A stretch of 64,000 nt of DNA from Acetobacterium paludosum (GCF_008086595.1 NZ_RXYA01000016.1:54470-118469), one strand, 5' to 3'. Shown: positions 1 to 9,355, counted from the stretch's first letter. Made by a program: numbers and translations. Notes: generated by a model from the letters alone, not told the origin.

Positions 1-186
1 CCCATTATCGGCCTGCCCGGCTGCGTGATGTATGCCAAACGAACCATCTTCGATCTGGTCCTGCCCCGGATCATGACCGACGAACGCCTGAGAATCGGCG
101 ATTTCACCCGATTGGGACAGGGCGGCCTCTGCCTTTCCTGTGATGTCTGTACTTTCCCGAACTGCGGCTTCGGAAAAGGCGCATGA
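1..186 (+). CDS. Molybdopterin-binding protein, C-terminal fragment (cut by window start)
   Basis: The frame is open from the first base and ends in TGA; 61 residues are visible. It has a glycine/proline-rich stretch (IIGLPGC) and ends in a cysteine cluster (CLSCDVCTFPNC) followed by GFGKGA. This resembles the C-terminus of the MoeA/CinA-like molybdopterin-binding proteins found beside XdhC-type genes in clostridia. The XdhC-like gene starts 43 bases downstream on the same strand, so the two are probably co-transcribed. The start and catalytic part lie outside the window, so the exact subfamily is uncertain. Confidence 0.6.
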   Translation, partial: PIIGLPGCVMYAKRTIFDLVLPRIMTDERLRIGDFTRLGQGGLCLSCDVCTFPNCGFGKGA

Positions 187-228
187 ATCAAGTGAAAGCG
201 AATCAGCAGAAAGCGAAGGACAAAAAAT

Positions 229-1260
229 ATGAACAAACTATATGAAATTATCCGGGCCAGCAGTCCTAATCATAAAAACAGTGTGGCAACCGTCGTGGCC
301 GGCGAGCATCTCGGCGAAAAGGCCTTTTTTGACGGAGATGACTGCCGCTTTGAAACCGAACCAAATGGCTTTTTAAGCCGTCACCGCGAAACTATTTTAA
401 ACGATACTAAAAACGGGAGCCAGTCTATTGACGGCAATCGGGTATTCTGCGAACGTGTTGGCACAGAAAAGAAACTCGTGATTTGCGGTGCCGGACACAT
501 CTCAATTCCGATCATCAAAATCGCTCTGATGGCGGATTTCAATGTGACGGTCATCGAAGATCGCTACGACTTCGCCCAAAACGCCCAGGCCGCCGGAGCC
601 CACCAGGTTATCTGCGAACCCTTTGAAGACGGGCTGGCAAAAATCGCCGGGGACATGAACACTTATTTTGTCATCGTGACCCGGGGTCACCGTTACGATC
701 AGGTCTGTCTGGAAACCATTATCGAGAAACCCAATGCCTACATCGGCATGATCGGAAGCAAGCTGCGGGTGAAGAAGGTCATGGAGCAGCTGGAAGGCAA
801 TGGCGTGGATGCCGGTCAGCTGGAAAAAGTCTATACCCCCATCGGGCTGAAGATCAAGGCGGAAACCCCAACGGAAATCGCCATATCCATTATAGCCGAG
901 ATCATCACGGTCAAAAACCAGAAAAAGGAAAGCTGCGGTTATTCAAAAGAACTGCTCAAAGCCATTGAAAAATATAACCTGGTGCAACAGAAGATCGTGC
1001 TGGCGACGATTGTCAGCCGCAAAGGCTCGGCCCCCCGAGAAACCGGATCGAAAATGCTGATTTTCTCGGACGGAAAAACCGTGGAGACCCTCGGGGGCGG
1101 CTGTGCGGAAGCCGCCATTAAACTGAAGGCCATCGACATGTTAAGGGCCGAGAAACCCGCCCCGGAACTGCATGTGGTGGATATGACCGGGTGGGAAGCC
1201 GAAGATGAAGGCATGGTCTGCGGCGGCATAATCGAGGTATTTCTTGAGGTCATTGAGTAA
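229..1260 (+). CDS. XdhC/CoxI family protein
   Basis: 343 residues. An N-terminal region is followed by a Rossmann segment (VICGAGHISIPI, GAGH at about residues 87-90; IGMIGSKLRVKKV further on) typical of the XdhC C-terminal domain. The C-terminal third (from about residue 240: SRKGSAPRETGSKML, then LGGGCAEAA) is the XdhC/CoxI domain. XdhC-type proteins bind molybdenum cofactor and help sulfurate and insert it into xanthine-dehydrogenase-type hydroxylases; no hydroxylase subunit is visible here. The neighbours (a molybdopterin-binding protein upstream, moaA and MOSC downstream) support a role in molybdenum-cofactor handling. GAAGGA before ATG 229 is an acceptable ribosome site. Confidence 0.85.
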   Translation: MNKLYEIIRASSPNHKNSVATVVAGEHLGEKAFFDGDDCRFETEPNGFLSRHRETILNDTKNGSQSIDGNRVFCERVGTEKKLVICGAGHISIPIIKIALMADFNVTVIEDRYDFAQNAQAAGAHQVICEPFEDGLAKIAGDMNTYFVIVTRGHRYDQVCLETIIEKPNAYIGMIGSKLRVKKVMEQLEGNGVDAGQLEKVYTPIGLKIKAETPTEIAISIIAEIITVKNQKKESCGYSKELLKAIEKYNLVQQKIVLATIVSRKGSAPRETGSKMLIFSDGKTVETLGGGCAEAAIKLKAIDMLRAEKPAPELHVVDMTGWEAEDEGMVCGGIIEVFLEVIE

Positions 1261-1313
1261 ATTGCAAAAAAACGACGGGTATCATGAGTAAACTCTGAGG
1301 GGAGTAAAAAAAC

Positions 1314-1391
1314 ATGAGGTCACAAGATATAGGAATAGTAAGAACGAAAGCTGGTAAAAAAAATGATAGATCGGTATGGAAGAAAAATTGA
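1314..1391 (+). CDS. Possible 25-residue leader ORF overlapping the start of moaA
   Basis: An ATG at 1314 follows a strong ribosome site (GAGGGGAG) and opens a 25-codon frame that ends inside moaA, 29 bases past the moaA start and in a different frame. The moaA ATG itself has only a weak ribosome site, so translation of this short frame could couple to moaA. The peptide (MRSQDIGIVRTKAGKK...) has no recognisable domain. Only placement and ribosome site support it. Confidence 0.25.
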   Translation: MRSQDIGIVRTKAGKKNDRSVWKKN

Positions 1392-2322
1392 ATATTTGAG
1401 GATATCAGTTACTCAGAATTGCAATTTAAAATGCATTTATTGCAATCCTGATGGGGATCATTGCAAAGAAAATCAGGAGCAGAATCTCAGTCCGAAAGAG
1501 ATTGAAAAGATTACTCGGGCAATGGCGAAGGCGGGCATTAAAAAAGTCAGACTTACCGGTGGTGAGCCATTGGTCAGGCATGATATTTACGAGATCATCA
1601 GCAGAATATCCAGAATAAAAGGGATCGAAGATATCGCTATGACCACCAACGGTATCAATCTTTTAAAAATGGCCAGAGATTTGAAAACAGCCGGCCTGCA
1701 AAGAATTAACATCAGTTTAGATTCCTTAAATAAAGACAAATTTAAACAGATCACCGGTGGCGGAGAGCTTGAAAAGACGCTGGAAGGAATCGACCTTGCG
1801 CTGGAGCTGGGGATGACTCCGGTAAAGATCAATACCGTTCTGATCAAAGGCGTCAATGATAACGAAATCGATGAAATCATCGAACTTGCCAGAAACAGAC
1901 CCATTGAAGTCCGCTTTATTGAGCTGATGCCGATGGGCTGTTTTGGAGAAAACAATGCCGATAAAATCATACGCAATGATGAGGTGATCAAGGTCAGACC
2001 CGCCTTGAAATACCTGGAAAAAAATGATAAAAGCGTTCCTGCAGTTTACTATGGGATGGAAGGATTTGCCGGGAAGATTGGATTTATCTCACCAATGACG
2101 CATCAATTCTGTTCGGACTGCAATCGAATCAGACTGACTTCTGACGGAAAGATTCGGCTTTGCCTGGGGAATAACGAAGAAGTGGATATCAGAGAAGCAC
2201 TGCAACTTAAAGCTAAAAATATGGGCGTGATCATGAAACAGATTATTTTCAATAAACCAATGGGACATCATTTCGGAGAAAAATTTTCATCCTCAAGAAA
2301 AATGCAAATGATCGGCGGCTGA
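1363..2322 (+). CDS. moaA: GTP 3',8-cyclase MoaA (radical SAM)
   Basis: 319 residues. The radical-SAM cluster motif CxxxCxxC is at residues 20-27 (CNLKCIYC), followed by the SAM-binding LTGGEPL at about 64-70. The second MoaA cluster is represented by Cys250, Cys253 and Cys267, within the typical FCSDCNRIRLTSDG segment, and the chain ends in GG as MoaA does. MoaA, with MoaC, makes cyclic pyranopterin monophosphate, the first intermediate of molybdenum-cofactor synthesis. Length and motifs are complete. It sits between the XdhC-like and MOSC genes, consistent with a cofactor gene group; moaC is not in the window. Confidence 0.93.
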   Translation: MIDRYGRKIEYLRISVTQNCNLKCIYCNPDGDHCKENQEQNLSPKEIEKITRAMAKAGIKKVRLTGGEPLVRHDIYEIISRISRIKGIEDIAMTTNGINLLKMARDLKTAGLQRINISLDSLNKDKFKQITGGGELEKTLEGIDLALELGMTPVKINTVLIKGVNDNEIDEIIELARNRPIEVRFIELMPMGCFGENNADKIIRNDEVIKVRPALKYLEKNDKSVPAVYYGMEGFAGKIGFISPMTHQFCSDCNRIRLTSDGKIRLCLGNNEEVDIREALQLKAKNMGVIMKQIIFNKPMGHHFGEKFSSSRKMQMIGG

Positions 2323-2420
2323 TTATATGGTATACTTTCTACATTGATAATTGTGGGATAAACTGACCGTGACAGAAAAAACGGTAAAAATTTAAATTTG
2401 GAAAAAATTGAGGAGTAAAA

Positions 2421-2852
2421 ATGGCTAAAGTAATTGCAGTGAATATCAGCGACCGAAAAGGCGTGATCAAACATCCGGTTGCAGTCGGGGAATGTCTGGT
2501 CGATTTTGGCATAAAAGGGGATGCCCACGGCGGAAACTGGCATCGCCAGATCAGCCTGCTGGGGCAGGAAAGCATTGATAAAATGACAGCAATGGGCGTT
2601 GAAGGACTGGATCCCGGTAAATTTGCGGAAAATTTAACCACCACAGGGATTGAACTGTTCACACTGCCGATTGGAACCCTGCTGGAGATCAATGGCGTTC
2701 TGCTTGAAGTCACTCAGATCGGCAAGGAATGCCATAAAGGGTGTGCCATTAAACAGCAGGTCGGCGACTGCATCATGCCCAGAGAAGGAATCTTTGTCAA
2801 GGTGTTGAAAAACGGTGAAATCAGACCGGGAGACGAAATCATCATAAAATAA
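2421..2852 (+). CDS. MOSC domain protein
   Basis: 143 residues forming a single small MOSC domain (DFGIKGDAHGGNWHRQISLL, then GKFAENLTTTGIEL and the conserved cysteine in GKECHKGCAI). MOSC domains are sulfur-carrier beta-barrels linked to molybdenum-cofactor sulfuration, and stand-alone clostridial MOSC proteins usually lie next to moaA or molybdopterin genes, as here. The ribosome site is GAGGAG before ATG 2421. The gap to moaA is 98 bases. Confidence 0.88.
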   Translation: MAKVIAVNISDRKGVIKHPVAVGECLVDFGIKGDAHGGNWHRQISLLGQESIDKMTAMGVEGLDPGKFAENLTTTGIELFTLPIGTLLEINGVLLEVTQIGKECHKGCAIKQQVGDCIMPREGIFVKVLKNGEIRPGDEIIIK

Positions 2853-2907
2853 ATAGAATGATATCGATGCAACACATAATAACTAAGGGTAAGTTATCGG
2901 GGTTGAG

Positions 2908-3024
2908 ATGAAAATCGACCTCTTTTTAGGTTGTTCAGGCTGTTCGCAAACGATTGTCGATAGGATCGGCAATTTCGTAAAATCGATCAACTGTAAAAAA
3001 ATATTAACGGCAGAAAGCAATTAG
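2908..3024 (+). CDS. Possible 38-residue cysteine-containing ORF
   Basis: A short frame begins with ATG after GGGGTTGAG and encodes a peptide starting MKIDLFLGCSGCSQTIVDRI. The CxxC spacing and hydrophobic pattern look protein-like and faintly resemble cysteine-pair segments of small zinc-binding proteins, but the frame is too short to assign. Its 3' end runs into a hairpin (3009-3039) and into the promoter of the next transcription unit. It could be a truncated remnant. Confidence 0.25.
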   Translation: MKIDLFLGCSGCSQTIVDRIGNFVKSINCKKILTAESN

Positions 3025-3027
3025 CAA

Positions 3028-3056
3028 TTGATTTCTGCCAGACAGAATAGTATAAT
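3028..3056 (+). promoter_or_regulatory. Sigma-70-type promoter before the GGDEF-EAL genes
   Basis: TTGATT (3028-3033), a 17-base spacer and a perfect TATAAT (3051-3056). Transcription would begin near 3063, about 350 bases before the first codon at 3413, giving a long leader. Confidence 0.65.
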
Positions 3057-3062
3057 ACAATT

Positions 3063-3412
3063 GTTGTTGCCTAAGGGTTAACAATAGATAAAAAAATTAT
3101 CGCTCAGATCGACTGCCGGGTTTACAAAGAAACATTATGGAGTCGGATTTTTCAAGTGATCGGATCGTGCATCGGAACAAACATCAGTAAGACGTACTTT
3201 GGAAATTAGAGTTAATTTTTTATAAGCAATCGGCTTCAAAACAAAATTATAATGGTAAAAGATGCCAAAAAGTTTTAACTGGTTGACAGAAAGAACGGAT
3301 TACGAGCCTCATTCACTGGCGGTACTCTGTTCTTTTTTTATGGAGAATCAGGAATGGCAATTTAAAAACAAAATTACTCGGCTAATAAGCGATTTTTTTT
3401 AGAGGAGACCAA
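3063..3412 (+). promoter_or_regulatory. Long 5' leader with terminator hairpin before the GGDEF-EAL gene
   Basis: No gene is visible. The predicted transcript starts near 3063, and a strong terminator-like hairpin lies at 3292-3339 (AGAACGGATTAC paired with GTACTCTGTTCT, then seven T). The ribosome site and ATG 3413 are about 70 bases further on. This layout, promoter then about 230 bases then terminator then gene, is that of a riboswitch or attenuator. I compared it by memory with the c-di-GMP-I and c-di-GMP-II riboswitch cores and could not match either. Confidence 0.45.
3292..3339 (+). terminator. Intrinsic terminator or attenuator in the leader
   Basis: The stem AGAACGGATTAC / GTACTCTGTTCT pairs with one mismatch and one G-U, with an inner AGCC/GGC pairing, followed by a run of seven T. 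It lies upstream of the GGDEF-EAL gene and downstream of the 3028-3056 promoter. Confidence 0.6.
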
Positions 3413-6400
3413 ATGACACTGCAAAACCTGATTTCAATAATCCTTTACATTTCATTTGTCACCTATGCCCTGATTGGAGCGTATAGTTTTACGCTCAATA
3501 AAGAGGCTAGGCTCAATCGATTGTTTATGTCGCTTTGTCTTTGCTTTTCGCTGTGGAGTTTTGCATTTGCTGTGGGTAATTCGGCAGGTACCTATGCTGA
3601 AGCGCTGTTCTGGCGAAGAATTGCGGTATTGGGGTGGGGTGTTGCCTATTGTGTTATCCTCCATTTTATCATTGTTTTAACGGGATCGAACTGGAGCAGG
3701 AAGGAGAAAAAGCCTCTGCTATTAATGGCTCTTTACGTGCCGGCAGTCCTGAATGTTATTATTATTATGTTTTACAGCCAAACTACCAATGCCCAGATGC
3801 AACTGATTTATACGGTTTCAGGCTGGGCCATAAAACCAGCTAATGATTTTGGAAATATATTGTTTTATCTCTATTCTCTGGGCTTTTCACTGATCGCTAT
3901 TGTTTTGCTGATGCGATGGTTTCGCAGTACGAAAAATTTTATCAACAAGAAGAAAGCATTGTATCTGTTGATCTCATTCAGTGTGGCGCTATTTTTGGGA
4001 ATGTTTACAGATGTTTTAGCGAATCATTTTCTGAATTATCAACTGCCTTATCTTACGCCACTGGTCATTATGATTCTGATGGGAACGATTTATCACATCA
4101 TTCATAAATATGGATTAATATCTGCCAATGGGCAAAATAACGAAAGCGCCAAAGGCATCATACTGAATGCTGATAGCCGGGCTAAACTTTTTCAGTATAT
4201 TGGCATCGTCCTGGCAATTGGGAGTATCATTAATTTTTATATTTGGGTTATCCTTTCAGGAGGACGAGAAATCGGCATTCTATTCAGTCTTGTTTTAGTC
4301 TTGATGAGTGTGGTGCTGATGGTCATCCCCTATCTGATTGAGTCGGTTAAATATCAGCAGCGGATCCTGACCTTGCTGCTCCTTGTAATTTTACCAATTG
4401 TGATGCTCGCATATTATGACGGCCCTTTCAGTAATATTATCTGGCCGGTGCCGATATTTGTCATCATGATCACCGTTATATCAAATGACAGACGACTGTT
4501 TTTTTTCACAGCAATCCTAAGTTTGCTGCTGGGGATGCTTTTTTGGGTAAGAATGCCGAGCTTTAATCTAATAATTAACGGGGAGACTTATGCTTTGCGG
4601 CTGCTATTCTATGCGGTTGGAATAAGCCTCACGGCCCTGATTACGAATATTTATGTTTCCCGGCTGATGGAAAACAGAAAACAGCGGGATTTTCAAAAAC
4701 TGATCGCAGAAATATCTACAGATTTTGTGACCATGACCCGCTTTGATTTTGATGACAAGGTTAAAAATTTACTAAAAAAAAGCGGGCTCTTCATCAATGC
4801 CGATCGAGCGGCTGTCGCGCTATTTTCGGATGATTCTCAGAGCGCTGCTTTTACCCATGAGTGGGTGAGGGAAACCATGGAATTCATAGATAAAGAAACT
4901 GAAAAATGCCTGGTACAGGTGTTGGATTGGAGCAGAAAACAACTGCTTGACAATGCCATTGTATATATACCATCGATTGATAGGCTGGCTCCTGAGGCTG
5001 ATGAAGACAGCAGGATACTGAAAGAAGCGAAAATTCAGTCTCTGGTTTGTATTCCGATTCATAGTAAAGACAGCGTGATTGGATTTATCGGATTTGATCA
5101 GATCAGCAAAGACAAAGTATGGAAAACACTTGACTTTGAATTGTTGAGAGTGCTGACCAACATTGTCGCGGATGCCATTGCAAAGGTCGAAACTGAAAAG
5201 GAAATCAATGATCTGGCTTATTACGATCCCCTCACCAATTTGCCCAACCGGGTACTGTTTAATGACCGTCTGGAACAGGCGCTAGCCCTGGCAAAACGCA
5301 GCGGAAAACTGCTGGGGGTGATTTTCCTGGATCTCGACGGCTTTAAGGAAGTCAATGATACCCTTGGCCACGATCGGGGGGATCATCTGCTGAACCAGAT
5401 TGGCAAGCGTCTGTCAGCTTGTGTACGAAAATACGATACGGTGGCCCGGTTTGGCGGGGATGAGTTTCTGATTATGGTGCCCCAACTAGCCCAGAAAAAA
5501 GATCTGGATGAAGTCGCTAAGAAAATCATGGGAATTTTTCGGCAACCGGTGATGATCGAGGAGCAGGAATTTTTTATGAATGCCAGCAGCGGGATTGCCG
5601 TTTTTCCCGAAGATGGGGAGGATGTTACAACTCTCACGAGAAATGCCGATATGGCCATGTACGTGGCCAAGAAAAATGGCAAAGGACAGGCTGTCTTTTG
5701 CTCAGGGAAAATGAAGAATGATGTGCTGGAAAAAGTGACTTTGACCAACAGCCTTTATCAGGCCTTGGAAAAAAACGAACTGATGCTCCATTATCAGCCC
5801 CAGGTCAGTGCCGCCACTAGAGAGATTATCGGTTTCGAAGCCTTGCTGCGGTGGGAACATCAAAAGCTGGGAACCATTCCGCCAGCGGTATTTATTCCCA
5901 TTGCGGAGGAGACCGGTCTCATCAACAGCATTGGCGAATGGGTGCTGATGACGGCCTGCGCCCAGAATAAGGAATGGCAGGATAAAGGTTTCAAACCGGT
6001 GCTGATGGCGGTTAATCTGTCGCTGGAACAGTTTAGAAGCGAAAATCTGGAAGCCATTGTCAAAAAATGCCTGATGGAAACTGGCCTTGATCCACGGTAT
6101 CTGGAACTGGAAATCACGGAAAGCATTGCGATGAAGGAGTCCGAAGATGTGGCCGCATGCCTCCATCGTTTAAAAACTATCGGAGTGACCATCAGCATCG
6201 ATGATTTCGGCACTGAATTTTCATCGCTGGGCCGGTTAAAAGACCTGCCGGTGGATCGACTCAAAATCGATATGGAATTTATTCATGGAATCAGTCAGAA
6301 TCTTAAGGATGAATCCATCATTGTAGTGATGATCCATTTGGCCAAAATGCTGGGACTTCAGATCATTGCCGAAGGAGTTGAGACCGAAATTCAACTGGGC

Positions 6401-6508
6401 TTTCTAAAAGACGAAGCCTGTGATGCGATCCAGGGGTATTACTATTATAAACCGCTTTCAAAAAATGAAATAGAAGGTGATATATATAAAACTTCACCGG
6501 CGAAATAA
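3413..6508 (+). CDS. Membrane GAF-GGDEF-EAL cyclic-di-GMP protein (first of a tandem pair)
   Basis: 1031 residues. About 400 N-terminal residues are hydrophobic with many membrane segments, resembling the histidine-kinase 7TM sensor type plus a second membrane block. A GAF-like region follows (about 420-600). The GGDEF domain carries an intact GGDEF motif (about 681-685) and an upstream RxxD inhibitory site (RKYD). The EAL domain (about 808 to the end) keeps EALLRW, VNLSLEQF, ELEITES, DDFGTEFSS, KIDMEFI and AEGVET, so both c-di-GMP synthesis and hydrolysis residues are present. It probably senses a membrane or small-molecule signal and sets local c-di-GMP. A shorter paralogue follows 66 bases later. 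Confidence 0.9.
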   Translation: MTLQNLISIILYISFVTYALIGAYSFTLNKEARLNRLFMSLCLCFSLWSFAFAVGNSAGTYAEALFWRRIAVLGWGVAYCVILHFIIVLTGSNWSRKEKKPLLLMALYVPAVLNVIIIMFYSQTTNAQMQLIYTVSGWAIKPANDFGNILFYLYSLGFSLIAIVLLMRWFRSTKNFINKKKALYLLISFSVALFLGMFTDVLANHFLNYQLPYLTPLVIMILMGTIYHIIHKYGLISANGQNNESAKGIILNADSRAKLFQYIGIVLAIGSIINFYIWVILSGGREIGILFSLVLVLMSVVLMVIPYLIESVKYQQRILTLLLLVILPIVMLAYYDGPFSNIIWPVPIFVIMITVISNDRRLFFFTAILSLLLGMLFWVRMPSFNLIINGETYALRLLFYAVGISLTALITNIYVSRLMENRKQRDFQKLIAEISTDFVTMTRFDFDDKVKNLLKKSGLFINADRAAVALFSDDSQSAAFTHEWVRETMEFIDKETEKCLVQVLDWSRKQLLDNAIVYIPSIDRLAPEADEDSRILKEAKIQSLVCIPIHSKDSVIGFIGFDQISKDKVWKTLDFELLRVLTNIVADAIAKVETEKEINDLAYYDPLTNLPNRVLFNDRLEQALALAKRSGKLLGVIFLDLDGFKEVNDTLGHDRGDHLLNQIGKRLSACVRKYDTVARFGGDEFLIMVPQLAQKKDLDEVAKKIMGIFRQPVMIEEQEFFMNASSGIAVFPEDGEDVTTLTRNADMAMYVAKKNGKGQAVFCSGKMKNDVLEKVTLTNSLYQALEKNELMLHYQPQVSAATREIIGFEALLRWEHQKLGTIPPAVFIPIAEETGLINSIGEWVLMTACAQNKEWQDKGFKPVLMAVNLSLEQFRSENLEAIVKKCLMETGLDPRYLELEITESIAMKESEDVAACLHRLKTIGVTISIDDFGTEFSSLGRLKDLPVDRLKIDMEFIHGISQNLKDESIIVVMIHLAKMLGLQIIAEGVETEIQLGFLKDEACDAIQGYYYYKPLSKNEIEGDIYKTSPAK

Positions 6509-6574
6509 AAAAATCCCGAAAGAAATAATTAGTTTATATTCAGCACCGAAATTTGTTGGGAAGGAGGATAAAGG

Positions 6575-9253
6575 ATGCTGCAAAACATACTATCAATCAT
6601 ATTCTATGTCATCTTTATCCTTGATGCCCTCCTGGGCGTAGTCGGTTTGATGCTCAATAAAAAAGCCCGCTTAAATCAGGCTTTTTTCGGCATTTGTCTG
6701 AGTATTTCAAGCTTGAATTATGTTTTTGCAATCGTCAATTCACTGAATGTTGTTGATGATGTGCTGATTTGGGGCTGGGTTGCGATTTTTGCGCCAATGA
6801 TGATACTCTTACCAGTTAGCGCATTCGCCTATAATATAAATAAACTCAGGATTTTGGGACCCAAAGAAGCCAACCAAAAACAGAATTTCAGCGACATCTT
6901 AAGTACTGACACCCATTCAACCTTTGTTCGCTACATTGCCCTGGTTTATTTCAGTATCAGCGTTTTAATTCTCTTTAAAAGCTTTGTTTTTCCCACGGTA
7001 CTCTGGGAAGATATGATCTTCAGCACGGTATTGGTGATTATCGGCCTCATCATGTTTGGTCTGAGCCTATCTGACTTAGCCATCATTGTTCAGGATCGGA
7101 TATTGATGGTGATGATGGCATTCTCCATTCCGTTTACCATGTTTTGGTTTATGAATGACCGGCTGGGCAATATTATCTGGATCACGCCGCTGACCTGTTT
7201 GATGATGACGATTATCTTCAAACGCAAAAAAATGTTTTGGGTGGTTTCAGTGGCGACGCTGGCAACCGGGATGGCTTTATGGCTAATAGTCCCGGAGCAG
7301 ATTGTTTACGTCGGGACCCTGGATTATTTGGGCAGACTGATTCTTTATGCCATTGCCATTATTTTGGCCGCCTTTAGCAATAAAACCTATATTGCCCGGC
7401 TGAAACAAAATGAGCAGCAGGTCGGGTTTCAGAAAATGATTGCCAGCATTACCACCAATTTTGTTTCCGTGACTAGGGCTAATTTTAATGACAAAGTATG
7501 GGATTTGCTCAGAAGCAGCGGCGGCCTCATCAATGCCGACCGGGCTTTTATCGGCATATTTTCTGAAGACATGAAAAATATTCGCTATACGCATGAGTGG
7601 CTGGGCGAAACCATTGGAACGGATTGGTCGAAAATTGGAAAAAATGAAAAATACCGGTTGCTAACGATGCCGTGGCATATAAAAAAGCTTCTTGACAATG
7701 ATATTATTTTATTGCCATCAGGAGATATCCTGACGGCTGAAGAGCTAGCGGAAAAAGAAATAATGAATCAGCTGAAAATTAAGGCGGTGTCCTGCATTCC
7801 CATTCAAGGCCGGGACTGCATCATCGGGTTCATTCGGTATGATCAGATCAGATCCGGCGGAGCATGGCGAATAGATGATCTCGAATTATTGAAAGTGCTG
7901 GCCAACATCCTGGCAGATGCCTTTGAAAAGACGGAAACGGAAAGAAAAATCAATCAAATGGCTTATTATGATCCGCTCACCAACCTTCCCAATCGGGTGC
8001 TGTTTAAAGATCGTCTGGAGCAGGCACTTGCCCTGGCAAAACGCCGTGGGAAACTGATCGGAGTGATTTTCCTTGATCTTGACGGTTTCAAGGAAGTCAA
8101 TGATACCCTGGGTCACAACTGGGGGGATCAACTGTTGAACCAGATCGGAAAGCGCCTGTCAGCCGGTGTGCGAAAATATGATACTGTGGCACGGTTTGGT
8201 GGGGATGAGTTTCTGATTATGGTTCCCCAACTTTCTCAGCTGGAAGATCTGGTGGAAATCGCCGAAAAAATCATGACCGTATTTAAACAGCCGGTCCTCA
8301 TCGAAGAACAGGAAGTTTATGTGAATGCCAGCAGTGGGATTGCGGTTTTCCCGGAAGATGGGGAAAATGTGAATATGCTGATAAAAAATGCCGATCTGGC
8401 GATGTACGCCGCCAAAAAAAGCGGCAAAGGCCAGATTGCCTTTTGTTCAGAGGATATGAAGAACAGGGTTCTGGAAAAAATGAGCATGACCAACAGCCTG
8501 TATCGAGCTCAGGAACGAAACGAGCTGCATCTTCATTATCAGCCCCAGGTCAGCACCGTCGCTAAGGAGATTATCGGTTTTGAAGCGCTGCTGCGGTGGA
8601 ACCACCCGACCTTGGGAGCTGTTTCCCCAACTGTATTTATCCCCATTGCCGAACGGACCGGCCTCATCAACAGTATTGGAGAATGGGTGTTGTTGACAGC
8701 CTGTGCTCAGAACAAGGCCTGGCAGGATGCGGGGTTCAAACCAGTACCGATGGGGGTTAATCTCTCGCTGGAGCAGTTTCGCAACGCCAATCTGGAAAAC
8801 ATCATCAAAAAATGCCTGGCCGAAACCGGGTTGGAACCAAAGTATCTGGAGCTGGAAATTACCGAAGGTATTGCCATGAAGGAGTCCGGGGATGTGACCC
8901 GATGTCTCCGTGAATTAAAAGCGATCGGGGTGAGCATCAGCATCGATGATTTCGGCACCGAGTTTTCGTCCCTGAGCCGCTTGAAAGACCTGCCGGTGGA
9001 CCGGCTTAAAATCGATATGCAGTTTATCCAGGGAATCTCCGTCAATGCCAAGGACGAATCCATCATCACGGTGATGATCAATCTGGCCAAAAGGCTGGGC
9101 CTCAAGGTTATTGCCGAAGGAGTGGAGACAGCTGTTCAACTGGGCTTTCTCAGAGCTGAGAACTGTGACGAAATTCAGGGCTATTACTACTTCAAGCCCT
9201 TATCTTCAGATGAGATCGAAAAGAACAACTTTGAATTGTTCACGAAAAAATAA
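6575..9253 (+). CDS. Membrane GAF-GGDEF-EAL cyclic-di-GMP protein (second of a tandem pair)
   Basis: 892 residues, the same architecture as the preceding gene but about 140 residues shorter in the membrane sensor part. GGDEF is intact (about residue 541) with RKYD upstream. The EAL domain starts near residue 669 with EALLRW, ELEITEG, DDFGTEFSS and AEGVET. The GGDEF-EAL halves of the two proteins are nearly the same sequence, including long shared stretches such as GVIFLDLDGFKEVNDTLGH, while the N-termini diverge. This points to duplication followed by sensor divergence. The ribosome site GGAGG precedes ATG 6575. It may be read from the same promoter as its partner. Confidence 0.9.
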   Translation: MLQNILSIIFYVIFILDALLGVVGLMLNKKARLNQAFFGICLSISSLNYVFAIVNSLNVVDDVLIWGWVAIFAPMMILLPVSAFAYNINKLRILGPKEANQKQNFSDILSTDTHSTFVRYIALVYFSISVLILFKSFVFPTVLWEDMIFSTVLVIIGLIMFGLSLSDLAIIVQDRILMVMMAFSIPFTMFWFMNDRLGNIIWITPLTCLMMTIIFKRKKMFWVVSVATLATGMALWLIVPEQIVYVGTLDYLGRLILYAIAIILAAFSNKTYIARLKQNEQQVGFQKMIASITTNFVSVTRANFNDKVWDLLRSSGGLINADRAFIGIFSEDMKNIRYTHEWLGETIGTDWSKIGKNEKYRLLTMPWHIKKLLDNDIILLPSGDILTAEELAEKEIMNQLKIKAVSCIPIQGRDCIIGFIRYDQIRSGGAWRIDDLELLKVLANILADAFEKTETERKINQMAYYDPLTNLPNRVLFKDRLEQALALAKRRGKLIGVIFLDLDGFKEVNDTLGHNWGDQLLNQIGKRLSAGVRKYDTVARFGGDEFLIMVPQLSQLEDLVEIAEKIMTVFKQPVLIEEQEVYVNASSGIAVFPEDGENVNMLIKNADLAMYAAKKSGKGQIAFCSEDMKNRVLEKMSMTNSLYRAQERNELHLHYQPQVSTVAKEIIGFEALLRWNHPTLGAVSPTVFIPIAERTGLINSIGEWVLLTACAQNKAWQDAGFKPVPMGVNLSLEQFRNANLENIIKKCLAETGLEPKYLELEITEGIAMKESGDVTRCLRELKAIGVSISIDDFGTEFSSLSRLKDLPVDRLKIDMQFIQGISVNAKDESIITVMINLAKRLGLKVIAEGVETAVQLGFLRAENCDEIQGYYYFKPLSSDEIEKNNFELFTKK

Positions 9254-9280
9254 CGCAACCGGGATAAAGGTTTAAGAAAC

Positions 9281-9322
9281 AAAAAAATCACCTGCTGAAT
9301 TTTCAGTGAGGTGATTTTTTTA
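9281..9322. terminator. Bidirectional intrinsic terminator
   Basis: A-tract, then TCACCT-CTGAA / TTCAG-AGGTGA stem, then a T-tract, between the converging GGDEF-EAL gene and the TetR gene. The A- and T-runs on both sides suit termination from either strand. Confidence 0.75.
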
Positions 9323-9355
9323 TTGGTGTTTCTGATGAGACAGTATCTATTCAAT

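Noticed and set aside
3057..3412. c-di-GMP-I or c-di-GMP-II riboswitch
   Set aside because: A GGGTTTA string recalls part of class II, but the remaining conserved core could not be found.
5383..6264. Several minus-strand open frames of 120-155 codons
   Set aside because: They are antisense to the conserved GGDEF-EAL region and the same kind of frame reappears antisense to the paralogue at 8707-9139, as expected for shadow frames.
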